Shown here one piece after another: positions 35,095-44,509 of a stretch of DNA of 64,000 bases. The first letter of the stretch is position 1. The number at the start of each line of letters is the position of its first letter. The DNA comes from CAWBRT01 sp963832365. Its GTDB lineage: Bacteria > Acidobacteriota > Terriglobia > Terriglobales > Acidobacteriaceae. The stretch is taken from assembly GCA_963832365.1 (NCBI GenBank), contig CAWHUL010000002.1:62001-126000 (forward strand), given 5' to 3'. Both the position numbers and the translations under genes were made by a program. Below the pieces are notes generated by a model, which was not told where the DNA came from, did not search any database, and saw nothing but the letters and a program-made list of their open reading frames with translations.

Positions 35095-35889
35095 ATGGGC
35101 GTGCAGCCAATCATCATCAAGCGCAAGGCGGCTCACAGCGGCCATCACGGTGGCGCGTGGAAGGTGGCTTACGCCGATTTCGTCACCGCCATGATGGCAC
35201 TGTTTATCGTGCTGTGGCTGGTGAGTTCCAGCAAGCAGGTTCAGGACGCCGTGGGCGGGTACTTTCGCGATCCCAAGGGAAGCGCTAGTAAGATCGGGAC
35301 GAACCTGAGCGGCGCGGGCGAAAATTTCACCCTCGCCAAGCAGGATATGGCCAAGCTGAAAGAGCAGTTGCAAAACGCGATCCGGCGCGCCGCCGAACTC
35401 GAGAAACTGAAGAACCAGATTGAAATGACAGTCACCGCCGAAGGACTCCGCATAGAGTTGCTGGAGTCCGATGTGGGCACGTTCTTTGAGACCGGCAACT
35501 CCCACCCAACGCCTAAGGGCAGGCAGCTCCTGGAAATGCTCGCTCAGGAATTGGGCAAGCTGCCGAACAAAATCTCCATCGAAGGCCACACCGATTCAAA
35601 GCCCTTCGCCGCCGGAGTGGCGTACGGGAATTGGGAGCTCTCCGCTGACCGCGCTAATTCGGCGCGCCGCCTGATGCAGGAAAAAAATCTTACGTTTGAT
35701 CAGGTCTCACAGGTGCGAGGCTTTGCCGACCAGAGACTGCGTAAACCCGACCAACCGTTCGACTCGTCGAATCGCAGGGTTTCGCTGATTGTGCAATATC
35801 TTCCCGCCGCGAACCTCGTGGAGCAGCCCTCGTCGCCAGCGACAGCCAGGCCGGACGAGAAGTCAGCGCCCGCACAGGGGCGCCACTAG
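35095..35889 (+). CDS. motB: Flagellar motor stator protein MotB
   Basis: A 264-residue protein starting directly after the motA stop. One N-terminal helix carries the proton-binding aspartate (WKVAYADFVTAMMALFIVLW), a plug/linker follows (about 60-130), and an OmpA-like peptidoglycan-binding domain has ISIEGHTDSKPF and ANSARRLMQ. It anchors the stator in the wall. Direct coupling to motA and a normal length indicate an intact stator unit. Confidence 0.95.
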   Translation: MGVQPIIIKRKAAHSGHHGGAWKVAYADFVTAMMALFIVLWLVSSSKQVQDAVGGYFRDPKGSASKIGTNLSGAGENFTLAKQDMAKLKEQLQNAIRRAAELEKLKNQIEMTVTAEGLRIELLESDVGTFFETGNSHPTPKGRQLLEMLAQELGKLPNKISIEGHTDSKPFAAGVAYGNWELSADRANSARRLMQEKNLTFDQVSQVRGFADQRLRKPDQPFDSSNRRVSLIVQYLPAANLVEQPSSPATARPDEKSAPAQGRH

Positions 35890-35973
35890 CAGGCTGCTCA
35901 CTTCAGCCGGAAGCGGAGGTGAGCAGCCACGAGCGGGCGATCAAGAATTTCCAAGACAGAAAGCGTGCAGGGA

Positions 35974-36192
35974 TTACTCCGCGTCGGCAGTGGTGTCTTG
36001 AGGAGCGGGGGTGGCCTGTTGCTCGGATTCCATGGCGTTTTGCTGCTCCGTCGGGGCTGCCTTTTCTTCGGTCTGTGCGGCGGCGGCCTGATCGGAGTCA
36101 GTCTTGGATTCTTCGGTCTGCTGTGCCAGGACAGTCGTGGCGAAGCTGAGAACCAGGATAGAGCCAAGAGTGAGAATACGGATCTTCTTCAT
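35974..36192 (-). CDS. Small secreted Gln/Glu/Ala-rich protein
   Basis: A 72-residue protein: signal peptide MKKIRILTLGSILVLSFATT with cleavage after VLA, then about 50 residues of low-complexity acidic sequence (QQTEESKTDSDQAAAAQTEE). No family is recognised; such sequences are usually disordered. A TGAGG site lies eleven bases before the ATG. It is convergent with motB. Confidence 0.6.
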   Translation of the reverse strand: MKKIRILTLGSILVLSFATTVLAQQTEESKTDSDQAAAAQTEEKAAPTEQQNAMESEQQATPAPQDTTADAE

Positions 36193-36439
36193 CGGGTCAT
36201 TTACCTCAGAGCTCTAGGATGACTCGCAAAAAGCTGGAGTTGCTCACTGGTAAGTTGGTCACATGGAACGGACCGGTGCGCGCATGGTGGGTGGACCCTC
36301 GGGAACAAGGCCTGAAAGTTCCGGAGGTTCACACGATCGGCAGATTGTTCAGATTCCGTAGGGCTGGGAGATCGTAGCAATTTTGCAGCCATCCGGCTCT
36401 TTCGTGGGGTATATCTTCCATGAATCTGGTAAGATCAGG

Positions 36440-36481
36440 CCCAATATTGGGAAAGCGGCAGACAAGCCCAATATTGGGCTT
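36440..36481. promoter_or_regulatory. Paired palindromic operator/enhancer sites CCCAATATTGGG
   Basis: The 12-bp palindrome CCCAATATTGGG occurs at 36440-36451 and 36467-36478, centres 27 bp apart. The second extends to a perfect 18-bp palindrome, AAGCCCAATATTGGGCTT. They lie 60-100 bp before the sigma-54 activator gene and resemble two sites upstream of sdhA (51112-51149). Autoregulation by that activator is likely (inference). The rest of the 347-bp gap shows nothing recognisable. Confidence 0.65.
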
Positions 36482-36539
36482 GCCAAAACGCTGACTTCGC
36501 GATAAAAAACCCACAGACGCTCTGAGATGGAGGCTTTGC

Positions 36540-38132
36540 TTGGGCCAGTTTGACGGCCATTCCGGTGCCGCAACCGCGGAGCTTTTGCCGCGCTCCGCAC
36601 GAACGCTCTGGGACTCAGGGATTCGCTACAAGCTGCTGCTCGACGTCAACAATGCGATCATCAACCAGACCACCCGCGAAGAGCTTTTCCACGCCCTAGC
36701 CAGGGAAATCCGCAAGATCGTGGCCTACGACCGCTTCAGCATCAACATTTACGACTCCGCGTCGAAACTGCTGCGGTGGTTTGCCAGCGCCGAAGGTGTT
36801 TCCGTCAAGAGCATGGATGACAGTCCGCGCTCGCTCGAAGAGGGGCCAGTCGCGCGCGCGGTTATTACCTCCCGCCAACCGGTGATCATCCCGGATATGT
36901 CGGCGTACTCGCACTGGCACACGATCAGGTTGATGAAGGCCGCCGGTCTGGGCGCAACCATGGCATTCCCGTTGATCGTGCGCAACAATGTGCTCGGCTC
37001 GTTGCACTTCTCCTTCAGGGAAGCGCCTGAAAACCTGGAGGAGCTCAAAGAATTTTTGGTCGAGCTTTCCGGCCAAGTGGCGGTGGCGGTCGATAACATG
37101 ATGGCGCACACCAAACTGGTGGAAGTGAATGCCAGTCTGCAGCAGCAAAAGGATTACCTGCTGAAACATGCAGACACTCGCTATCGGCCGGCGGACTTTT
37201 TCTACTGCAGCCCGGCAATGCGCAAGATCATGCGCGAGATCGAAGTGGTCGCCGACAGCGACGCAAGCGTGCTGCTGACGGGGGAAACCGGCACCGGGAA
37301 GGACTATATTGCGCGCTACATTCATCACCTGAGCTCCCGGCGCAATGCGTTATTCGTGAAGGTCAACTGCCCGTCGCTGGCGGCTACGCTTTTTGAAAGC
37401 GAGTTGTTCGGCCACAACAAAGGGGCGTTCACCGGAGCGGACGCCAAGCGTGTGGGACGCTTCGAAATGGCGGCCGGCGGCACGGTCTTTCTGGATGAGA
37501 TCGCGGAGTTGCCGCCGCAATTACAGGCCAAACTGTTGCACGTGTTGCAGGATCGACGCTTCGAGCGAGTCGGCGATAGCCACCCCATCGAGGCGGATTT
37601 CAGAGTGATCGCGGCTACCAACAGCGACCTGAAGAAGGCCATCAGCGAAAAGAATTTCCGTTCCGATCTGCTTTATCGCCTTAACGCAATTTCGTTCCAT
37701 ATCCCTCCGCTGCGCGAGCGGTCGGAGGAGATCGAACCGCTGGTACATCGGCTGATCGAAGCGGAAGCGCGGTCTACGCATCGGGTGCCGCCGGTGATCA
37801 CCGCCGAGGCTATTACGGCGCTCAAGCAACACTCCTGGCCGGGAAATGTCCGGGAGCTGCGCAACGTGATGAGCCGGCTGGTAATTGTTTACAGCGGCAA
37901 GCAGGTAACCAGGCACGACATCGAACCACTGCTCGATATAGGCCAAGTCGAGGTCGCGCACAATCCCACGGCCCTCGCCGACATGGAACGCAATCATCTG
38001 ATCAAGGTGCTCACGATGAGCCGGGGTGTTGTGGGCGGGCGAAAAGGGGCCGCCGCAGTGTTGAATGTTCCTAAGTCAACCTTGCAGTACAAACTCTACA
38101 AGCACGGGCTGAATCCGCAGGACTACCGGTAG
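36540..38132 (+). CDS. GAF-domain sigma-54-dependent transcriptional activator
   Basis: A 530-residue enhancer-binding protein: GAF domain (about 30-185; AYDRFSINIYDS), AAA+ domain with Walker A GETGTGKDYIARYIHH, the sigma-54 contact loop GAFTGADAKRVGRFE, and a Fis-type helix-turn-helix at the end (AAVLNVPKSTLQYKLYKHGL). It resembles FhlA/NifA-type activators sensing small molecules. TTG start at 36540 is supported by GGAGG at 36529-36533. Palindromes in its own leader and similar ones before sdhA suggest that it controls itself and the sdh-Rieske operon; suyAB are also neighbours. Confidence 0.92.
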   Translation: MGQFDGHSGAATAELLPRSARTLWDSGIRYKLLLDVNNAIINQTTREELFHALAREIRKIVAYDRFSINIYDSASKLLRWFASAEGVSVKSMDDSPRSLEEGPVARAVITSRQPVIIPDMSAYSHWHTIRLMKAAGLGATMAFPLIVRNNVLGSLHFSFREAPENLEELKEFLVELSGQVAVAVDNMMAHTKLVEVNASLQQQKDYLLKHADTRYRPADFFYCSPAMRKIMREIEVVADSDASVLLTGETGTGKDYIARYIHHLSSRRNALFVKVNCPSLAATLFESELFGHNKGAFTGADAKRVGRFEMAAGGTVFLDEIAELPPQLQAKLLHVLQDRRFERVGDSHPIEADFRVIAATNSDLKKAISEKNFRSDLLYRLNAISFHIPPLRERSEEIEPLVHRLIEAEARSTHRVPPVITAEAITALKQHSWPGNVRELRNVMSRLVIVYSGKQVTRHDIEPLLDIGQVEVAHNPTALADMERNHLIKVLTMSRGVVGGRKGAAAVLNVPKSTLQYKLYKHGLNPQDYR

Positions 38133-38170
38133 GGCAGTGTCCGGAACGGTCGTGTAATCAATGTTTAGAA

Positions 38171-38264
38171 GAGTCATTCTGAGCGCCCGAAGGGGAGCGA
38201 AGAATCTGCTTTTTATTTTGAGGTACGAGAAACAGCAGATCCTTCGCTTCGCTCAGGATGACAT
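38171..38264. repeat. Family B inverted-repeat element (short copy)
   Basis: GTCATTCTGAGCGCCCGAAGGGGAGCGAAG is answered by CTTCGCTTCGCTCAGGATGAC, with inner arms GAATCTGCT/AGCAGATCC. It is the first part of the 460-bp gap 38133-38592 and could serve as a bidirectional transcript end. Confidence 0.65.
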
Positions 38265-38307
38265 TCCGGGGGGTGTCGAAGAAACGCCCGCGCACGACGG
38301 GAGAACA

Positions 38308-38506
38308 AATACCCCAAGTTAGCCAAAAGCGGGCGAACCTGGGGCACCCACGATTTCGCTAGCGCTCAGCAAAGAACTGCCCCACCCTTCGCCAACTGCG
38401 GGCGAAAGGATGGGGCACCCGGGCGGGTTAATCGGGGGCACCCAGCGGGCTTTGTTTCGACTCATGAAAAAATACCCCACCCAAGCTTCGCTTGAATGGG
38501 GCACCC
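38308..38506. repeat. Three family A palindromic repeats and short direct repeat
   Basis: The copies lie at about 38310-38350, 38372-38421 and 38470-38506. They are followed by a two-fold direct repeat of ACTC-ATCGACGAA-ACACC (about 38524-38570). No gene is seen in this gap. Confidence 0.7.
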
Positions 38507-38592
38507 ACTTTTCAAAACACCACTTACTCGATCGACGAAAACACCAGTTACTCTATCGACGAACACCCGCTTAACGCGGGGTCGTTCGGTAG

Positions 38593-39753
38593 TTATGCGC
38601 TTTCGTAGATGCGGGTGAGGACGAACTCGCGATGTCCAAGCGCTTCGGACGAGGTGAGACGGCCTTTGGCGGTGTGGAACATGCAGTCCAGCAGTTTGTC
38701 GCCGGCCTGATCGAGGTTGATTTCGCGGCGCAGAATGCCCGAGACGTCCACATCGACGTGCTCGTTCATGGTTCGCACCGTGCGGGGATTGGCCGACAAC
38801 TTGATCACCGGCAGAATCGGGTTGCCGATGATGTTGCCCTGGCCCGTGGGGAAGAAGTGAGCCACGAAACCGGCGGCGGCCAACAGGGTCACCATCTCGG
38901 CGGCGGCCGATGAGGAGTCGAGGAACCACAAGCCGGGTCCGGTGGGGGCCTCGTGCTTGTCGATCGCGCCGATCACCTTGCACTTCTTGCCGATCTTCTG
39001 GATGTTGCCCAGCGCCTTCTCTTCGATGGTCGTCAGGCCGCCCTCGATGTTGCCCTTGGTCGGCTGCGAATCGCAGAGGTCGTCGACCTTGTGGTCTTCG
39101 ATGAGCTTGGCGTAACGGTCAAAGAAGAACTGGAACTTCTTGCGTACTTCGGGAGTGGCGCAACGGTCGGCGACAAGATTTTCGCCGCCGGTGATTTCCG
39201 TCGTCTCGCCGAAGGCCAGCGTGCAGCCGACAGCTTCCAGCTTGTCGAAGGCGTCGCCAACGGTCGGATTCGAGGCCAGCCCGGAGGTGGTGTCGCTCTC
39301 GCCGCACTTGCAGGAAACCCATAGGTCTTTGATTGGGCACTCTTCGCGCTGCAACTCGGTGGCCCACTGCACGTACTCTTTGGCCTTGCGCGAAGCGGCG
39401 CAGATGGTGTTCAGATCGCCATTCTTTTCAATGGAGAATCCGGTTACGGGCTTGCCGGTCTTGGCGATGCCGTCGACTACACGTGCGGTCCAGATCGGTT
39501 CGATCCCGATGACCACCACGGCGGCGACGTTGGGGTTGCTGCCGGTGCCGATCAGCGTGGCAAAATGCAGATCCAGGTCAAAGCCGAACTGCAGCCGGCC
39601 GTAAGGATGCGGAATTGCCATCGTGCCCTTGATGTTGTTGGCTACCGACTCGCAGGCGGCGTTGGAAAGATCATCCAATGGCAGGATGATGACATGATTG
39701 CGTATGCCCACGCGTCCGTTCTCGCGACGATATCCCGAAAATGTTTTCTGCAT
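38593..39753 (-). CDS. suyB: (2R)-sulfolactate sulfo-lyase beta subunit (SuyB-like, UxaA superfamily)
   Basis: A 386-residue protein of the altronate dehydratase superfamily as a separate large subunit: SGYRRENGRVGIRNHVIILP, SCKCGESDTTSG, and the C-terminal VDVSGILRREINLDQAGDKL. As I recall the family, this continuous pattern is closer to SuyB than to UxaA or GarD. SuyAB splits (R)-sulfolactate into pyruvate and sulfite. ATG 39753 has GGAGG eight bases before it, inside the end of suyA. An altronate or other sugar-acid dehydratase role is the alternative, but HpsN-type genes in the window favour SuyB. Confidence 0.78.
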   Translation of the reverse strand: MQKTFSGYRRENGRVGIRNHVIILPLDDLSNAACESVANNIKGTMAIPHPYGRLQFGFDLDLHFATLIGTGSNPNVAAVVVIGIEPIWTARVVDGIAKTGKPVTGFSIEKNGDLNTICAASRKAKEYVQWATELQREECPIKDLWVSCKCGESDTTSGLASNPTVGDAFDKLEAVGCTLAFGETTEITGGENLVADRCATPEVRKKFQFFFDRYAKLIEDHKVDDLCDSQPTKGNIEGGLTTIEEKALGNIQKIGKKCKVIGAIDKHEAPTGPGLWFLDSSSAAAEMVTLLAAAGFVAHFFPTGQGNIIGNPILPVIKLSANPRTVRTMNEHVDVDVSGILRREINLDQAGDKLLDCMFHTAKGRLTSSEALGHREFVLTRIYESA

Positions 39754-39755
39754 GG

Positions 39756-40091
39756 TTACCACCTCCTCGTCTTGAGATTGTGCACGTGCACGTGCTCGCC
39801 CTTCTTAATGGGGGCAACTACCTTGCCAATGTTGACGCCGTACTTGATCACGCTGTCGCCCGCCTTCAGATCCGTGAGCGCGACTTTGTGTCCAATGGGA
39901 ATGTCGTTCAGAACCTTCATGGTGACGGTGCGGTCCTGAGCCATGATCCAGCCGGTCATTTCTGTTCCGGCCTTGAGCCCTTCAATGACGATGACTCCAA
40001 CCGAATCGCCGTCTTCATGTACCAGGAAGTCTGGCGCCTTCTGCCCCGGCTTTGTAGAGCCGGCGTGCTGCGCCGCGGATTGACCAGTCAT
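39756..40091 (-). CDS. suyA: (2R)-sulfolactate sulfo-lyase alpha subunit (SuyA-like, SAF domain)
   Basis: A 111-residue SAF-domain protein: FLVHEDGDSVGVIVIEGLKAG, DIPIGHKVALTDL, and HVHVHNLKTRRW at the end. It is the small partner of the UxaA/SuyB family. ATG 40091 (AAGG six bases upstream) is chosen over an open frame to 40139. The stop lies two bases before the start of suyB, which shares its ribosome site with the end of this gene. Small plus large subunits encoded separately are typical of SuyAB. Confidence 0.78.
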   Translation of the reverse strand: MTGQSAAQHAGSTKPGQKAPDFLVHEDGDSVGVIVIEGLKAGTEMTGWIMAQDRTVTMKVLNDIPIGHKVALTDLKAGDSVIKYGVNIGKVVAPIKKGEHVHVHNLKTRRW

Positions 40092-40208
40092 AGAAACCTT
40101 CTTTCGCAAGATGAATTTACATCTGTCCGGTTCAGCCACCGCCGTTTTCGGCCATGGCCGCCCTCCCGAACAACCCGACCCCGGGCGGGGCAGTGACGGT
40201 AACTACGA

Positions 40209-40335
40209 CTGCTTCATAACTCATATCGGACTGAATTAAAGATCGGTCCCTCAGCGGCTAAAGCCGGAGAATATGCGGTCAGGAGACGGCGCGGCTGAAG
40301 CCGCACCCCTTCAAAACCGAGTTATGAAACAGCTC
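40209..40335. repeat. Family C element with inverted ends (TTCATAACTC / GAGTTATGAA)
   Basis: TTCATAACTC near 40212 is mirrored by GAGTTATGAA near 40320. The inner part contains GGCTGAAGCCGCACCCCTTC. A related sequence (TTCAAAACCGAGTGATGAAC) lies at 62650-62670. This occupies the gap between suyA and the PHP-like gene. Confidence 0.6.
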
Positions 40336-40374
40336 TTACAAAAACCACACTGGTTCTCAAAGAACCTTTCCCCA

Positions 40375-42714
40375 CTAGGCTGTCTGCCACTGGGGATCGG
40401 GAACCAGATAGATCGGGCTCGACCAGCTACGGTGGCCATCTTCGGTCGTAAGCCGAATGTAGATCGGATTGTCGACGCCAGGCTCTATCGAAACCATTTG
40501 CTCTAAGTTGACGCTGCGGCACTCGTTGCGGTCGGGAAGGCGGTAGGCCATGATGCGCTTATCCAACCCGCCAAGATCGACAAAGGTGCTTTCCAACCCG
40601 ATTTGATTTACCGGCAGTTCCAGTTGTCCCGAAGCGGTCTCCACTCTCAAGCTGCCAGCTTCAGAATCCTCCAGCACTGCCTCGAACCCCGCAAAATTGC
40701 CGGTTGTTACCGATTGCCATGACAACTCCCGAGGGCTCACCATTCGAAGCTGCCTGTCGGGGTTGAAAAAGTTAATGGGAGCGGCAGATGTAAAAGTATT
40801 GCCGTCCAGTTTGGCGACGCCATCCCAGGTGCTCATGCGGAAACGGCCGCGATACTCGGCTCCGCACCAGATGACGCGGATACGGCGTCCCAATTCCGCC
40901 GGTCCATAGGGACGCCAAGTTTTAATCAGCCGCTTGCCGTTGAAAATATCCAGCGACTCGATGGCAGATGCGCAGGCTGCCTCAACGTGCAGCAGGAATT
41001 CCGCTTCCGGAAAATGAACGATATCCCCCATCATAGCGCTTTCCGCGAAAACATTTCTACAAGGTCCGCGAGCAGGGTCTTCGAAGAAGCGCACCGCAGA
41101 TCCCTCGAAATGAGCTTTGACCTGCAACGGAAGGCGATGGCCCGTGGTGGCATAGTGACGTCGATCGCGAAGGCAAGCGAATACGGCTTCCCTGGTCAGC
41201 TTGGGCATGAGCAGACCGGTCAGCCCTCCCAAGGCGCCGAACATGGAAGCGCCGGGCCAAGATGCGCCAGGGCGCGCTTTATGGTCATCGCTTCCGGCGA
41301 CAACGCCGACCCTGAGACCAAGGTCAAAGGCATCGTGCAGCAGCCACTCGAAGGTGCCCCAACTGGAGTGGATTTCAATGGATGTCTCAAGCGCAGCGTC
41401 GTGCGCGGCGGCGAGGTTTGCGTAGCGCCCACCGCAATGGGCGACGACCAGGGCATCTTCACCATCTCTGGCGAGCGCGGAAAATAATTCGGTCGCGGTG
41501 CGGCAATCCGTCGCAAGATCGGAGTGATCGGGCACGAGCGCATGGGACGAGCGCCGGATGGGGCGGTCTTCGCGCATGAAATAAACATTGCGGTCGCCGC
41601 CGAGCGAGGTGTTGCCGGACCACTCATATCCGGGCATGGTTACGAACTTTCCCGGAACATTGAAGCGTGAGCTGAGTTGGCCCAGCTCGCGCCAGAACTC
41701 CGGCGTGATCTGGAAATCATTGCCTTGGTGTCCACTCACGTCCAGGAATGCCTTGTCGCGCGCGAAGGAAAAATAATCGAAGGCGGTGCCGGTGCCAATC
41801 GTCTCGGCGCTTTGGCCGTGCATGTCGGCCCAGTAAGGACGGAGCGCGAGGGCTTCAGAGGTCAGACGAAGCGCATTCGAGACCGTGGCGATTGCGCCGT
41901 CCGGAGTCGACATGGTGATCAGCAGATCGCCGGGCGTGCTGCACGACAAGCCTTCAATCACCGCAGTCGCTTCGCCGTCGGGGAGCACGATTTCGGCGGG
42001 CAGGCCGGTGAGAGGAAGATTAGCCGACAGAACAAAGCGTGCTACACGTTTTCCGCTGGGGTTTCCCCACTTATCTTCGGTCTTGAGACATAGGCGGAAG
42101 AGATCGCCGGTTTGCCTGAAGGCCGGCAGAACGGCCTGCGCCCTCGCGCGGGGGCCAGCCACTATAGCAATGGTTGGTTCTTCCGGCAGGCGTGCAAAGT
42201 GATAACAGGCAATGGGGTCGGCTAACACCCTGAACTCATATGCCGGGTCGGCGAACGTCTGCACCCGCATTCCGGGAGAGCCGGAGCGAGTGTCGCCCAA
42301 CCTGATAGTGATGGTTTCGCCCTCGGCCATGCATCCGTTCACCACTTTGATATGCACGGTGCGGTCCCAGGGGCGGACGTTCTGCTTGTAGTCGAATCGG
42401 CAACTCAGCGTCGCACCGTTGGAGGCTTCGGCGGTGAGATAGCCGGGTGCTTTGGGATCGGCAGTCTGAGGAGTGGTTTGATCGGAAGCGAAACGGAAGA
42501 CGAGTTTTAGACTGGCGGTATCGTCCATGCCGTACGGGCCGGCAGTGTAGGTCAAGGTAAAGCTCTGCCAGGAGCCGGCCTCCACGTCTCCGGAGGGGCT
42601 CAGTTCGCAGCTACCGGCAGACTCCATGGGAATGGGCGGAGGCCCAGGGTAAAAGTTCTCCGCCGGCTTCACGCGGGAAGCGCCTGCTTCAGTTAGTTTC
42701 GGAGCTAACGACAT
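40375..42714 (-). CDS. PHP-like metal-dependent hydrolase, DUF3604-type
   Basis: A 779-residue protein. The N-terminal half is beta-rich; the middle holds PHP-like metal sites: YWADMHGQSAETIG, VSGHQGND, VVAHCGGRYANL, EIHSSWGTFEW and VVAGSDDHKARPG. These match DUF3604/PHP proteins often found near transport and catabolic genes; the reaction is unknown. ATG 42714 is preceded by AAAGG. The open frame to 42867 includes repeat sequence and is probably not translated. No signal peptide is evident, so it is cytoplasmic. It lies between suyA and the sdh-fumarase-symporter operon. Confidence 0.75.
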   Translation of the reverse strand: MSLAPKLTEAGASRVKPAENFYPGPPPIPMESAGSCELSPSGDVEAGSWQSFTLTYTAGPYGMDDTASLKLVFRFASDQTTPQTADPKAPGYLTAEASNGATLSCRFDYKQNVRPWDRTVHIKVVNGCMAEGETITIRLGDTRSGSPGMRVQTFADPAYEFRVLADPIACYHFARLPEEPTIAIVAGPRARAQAVLPAFRQTGDLFRLCLKTEDKWGNPSGKRVARFVLSANLPLTGLPAEIVLPDGEATAVIEGLSCSTPGDLLITMSTPDGAIATVSNALRLTSEALALRPYWADMHGQSAETIGTGTAFDYFSFARDKAFLDVSGHQGNDFQITPEFWRELGQLSSRFNVPGKFVTMPGYEWSGNTSLGGDRNVYFMREDRPIRRSSHALVPDHSDLATDCRTATELFSALARDGEDALVVAHCGGRYANLAAAHDAALETSIEIHSSWGTFEWLLHDAFDLGLRVGVVAGSDDHKARPGASWPGASMFGALGGLTGLLMPKLTREAVFACLRDRRHYATTGHRLPLQVKAHFEGSAVRFFEDPARGPCRNVFAESAMMGDIVHFPEAEFLLHVEAACASAIESLDIFNGKRLIKTWRPYGPAELGRRIRVIWCGAEYRGRFRMSTWDGVAKLDGNTFTSAAPINFFNPDRQLRMVSPRELSWQSVTTGNFAGFEAVLEDSEAGSLRVETASGQLELPVNQIGLESTFVDLGGLDKRIMAYRLPDRNECRSVNLEQMVSIEPGVDNPIYIRLTTEDGHRSWSSPIYLVPDPQWQTA

Positions 42715-42749
42715 CCAGAACCTTTCCACAGCGCGGGCCTCCAGCCGGA

Positions 42750-42831
42750 AACTACCCAACTCTTGCCAACTGAGGGCTTGAATGGGCCACCCGGCCCGAA
42801 CAGCGGGACGGGACGTGGGGCACCCGACAAG
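42750..42831. repeat. Family A palindromic repeats (two, partly overlapping)
   Basis: AAACTACCCAACTCTTGCC...GGCTTGAATGGGCCACCCGG is followed by CCCGAACAGCGGGACGGGACGTGGGGCACCCG. They sit in the intergenic space before the PHP-like gene. Confidence 0.65.
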
Positions 42832-42835
42832 GGTT

Positions 42836-43039
42836 TCAGTGACTGGGCTTGCCCACCTTTGGAGCACTGAAGCCGATCAGATAGAAGCCGAGGGCAATGA
42901 TCGGTATGCCGATCAGGACCTCGCCTGAAAAAGCGTACTTGTACATCCACCTGAGCTCCTTCAATCCCAACATTGCCTGTGGCGACACAAGCATCCAGGA
43001 GCCAACCAAGGCCACGATTATTCCTAAAATCCTACGCAT
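42836..43039 (-). CDS. Small two-helix membrane protein
   Basis: A 67-residue protein with two hydrophobic helices (ILGIIVALVGSWMLVS at 4-19 and VLIGIPIIALGFYLIGFSA at 42-60) joined by a basic loop. It follows the symporter gene by 85 bases in the same direction. I know no family name; it could be an accessory of the symporter or of the respiratory operon. Start at 43039 has AGGAGAG near it (complement of CTCTCCTT at 43052-43059). Confidence 0.6.
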   Translation of the reverse strand: MRRILGIIVALVGSWMLVSPQAMLGLKELRWMYKYAFSGEVLIGIPIIALGFYLIGFSAPKVGKPSH

Positions 43040-43124
43040 ATTCGGCTCTCCTTGAGAGTCATTCCACAGCTTGTACTACCCTTTAGGACACTTCTACGCG
43101 GAGTATTGACTTCCGCGAATCCGG

Positions 43125-44375
43125 TTATCCCGCGTGTGCGGCCACCACGGCAGCGCCGTCTTTGGTGGTCTTGCCAATGAGACGCGGGAAGCAGTCCTGC
43201 AACAAAGCGCCCACCACGCCATCGTCCGTCGTGTTGCCGGCGGTGCTGAACATCGGGACCAGCCCGCTGAAGCAGGCGACGAAGGTCGTGATCCACACGG
43301 CATGATCGGGGACATTCAACATGACGGCGATGATCGGCGACATGAAGAAACCAGCGCCACCGGGGATGCCGGGCGATTCCAATCCCAGAATCATCACCGG
43401 CGGAATCAGCATGATGATCTCCGACAGGGAAAGTGGGATATTCAGCAGCTTGGCGCAGATGATGGTCACGATCAAGACCGACATGGTGCTGCAGTTCTTA
43501 TTGAGAACCGTGCCGAAGACAATCGAGACCTCAGCGACATCCGTGTCGAGGCCAAGATCCTGCTCGGCCGAGATGATGTTGATCGCCAGCGTGTCATAAG
43601 AACCGCCGGTGCCGAAACCGGTGGGCCACACCGCGCCGTAGTAGGAAAGAATCTGCTTCCAGGTTCGCTTGGTGAAGATTTTGCAGGTGAGCATCATAAG
43701 CGCTACCCAGACGAGGGTAACAATCATCACCCACAGCACGCCTTTGCCATACAGGGCGATGCCTTTTGCGCCAAACTTCATCGGGATGCCTATCGCCAGG
43801 CAGCCGATCATGATCGGGTAGTACCACAGCAGTTTCTTAAAGAAAGTCAGTATCCAGTCGCCCGCAGTGATGAAACCATACGCGATGGGGCGCATAGCGG
43901 TGACTTTGGCGGACATCCATCCAATCAGCATGGCGCCAACCAGGGACTGCAGCAATGGCTGTTGGGAAAGGACGTGGGCAAAGGTGTGTCCAACTTGCGC
44001 CGCCCAAGCGCCTACGCCGGGCACCTTCTGCCCAGGCAGGGCGAACGGTATGTCCGACAGCACCGAAATCCAAGCAGTCGCGTAGACCAGCGAGATCGCT
44101 CCCATCACGACATATATGGTCAGAATCAGGCCGAACATCTTGCCGGCCCTCTCCTTATGGAACAGGATCAACTTGGACACGGCCGAGGCCAAGAGGAAAA
44201 AAATGAAAAACGCGGCGAAAGTGACGATGGTTTTTGGAAAGTAGGTACCACTGATGTAGAGGCCCTTAACGATTGCGTTCTTCGGAAATGCCAACCCAAG
44301 GCCGAGGCCAACGATGAGCAATCCGACTACTCGGATAGGGAGCGGAATATTGAAGCGCGACCAGCCCTTTGCCAT
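43125..44375 (-). CDS. Dicarboxylate/amino acid:cation symporter (SDF family)
   Basis: A 416-residue membrane transporter. Features include NIPLPIRVVGLLIVGLGLGL, the family motif GTGGSYDTLAINI in place of the usual SSSAxxTLP hairpin, LNKNCSTMSVLIVTI, and the late MFSTAGNTTDDG segment. This places it in the DAACS superfamily, which moves C4-dicarboxylates or acidic amino acids with Na+ or H+, in a divergent branch. ATG 44375 has GGAGG before it. Downstream of fumarase and succinate dehydrogenase genes, a C4-dicarboxylate or tartrate-like substrate is likely. Confidence 0.82.
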   Translation of the reverse strand: MAKGWSRFNIPLPIRVVGLLIVGLGLGLAFPKNAIVKGLYISGTYFPKTIVTFAAFFIFFLLASAVSKLILFHKERAGKMFGLILTIYVVMGAISLVYATAWISVLSDIPFALPGQKVPGVGAWAAQVGHTFAHVLSQQPLLQSLVGAMLIGWMSAKVTAMRPIAYGFITAGDWILTFFKKLLWYYPIMIGCLAIGIPMKFGAKGIALYGKGVLWVMIVTLVWVALMMLTCKIFTKRTWKQILSYYGAVWPTGFGTGGSYDTLAINIISAEQDLGLDTDVAEVSIVFGTVLNKNCSTMSVLIVTIICAKLLNIPLSLSEIIMLIPPVMILGLESPGIPGGAGFFMSPIIAVMLNVPDHAVWITTFVACFSGLVPMFSTAGNTTDDGVVGALLQDCFPRLIGKTTKDGAAVVAAHAG

Positions 44376-44509
44376 ATCTACCTCCACAGCGAATGTGAAG
44401 CAATGTAATCGGGAAAACCTGCCGGCGGCAGAGACTCTCGCTGAGCCGCCGGGAATGGAAACAATATTTAGCCGCCTACGGGTTGTTCACACCTTCCGTA
44501 GCGCGTCCT

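Noticed and set aside
38593..40091. Annotation of the two-gene pair as altronate dehydratase (UxaA)
   Set aside because: UxaA is normally one fused chain; the separate small SAF and large subunits and the C-terminal pattern fit SuyAB better, although this rests on recall and context, not a search.
43134..44408. A 424-codon frame opposite the symporter gene
   Set aside because: The minus-strand product has the expected membrane helices and family motifs; the opposite frame is very polar and has no domain.
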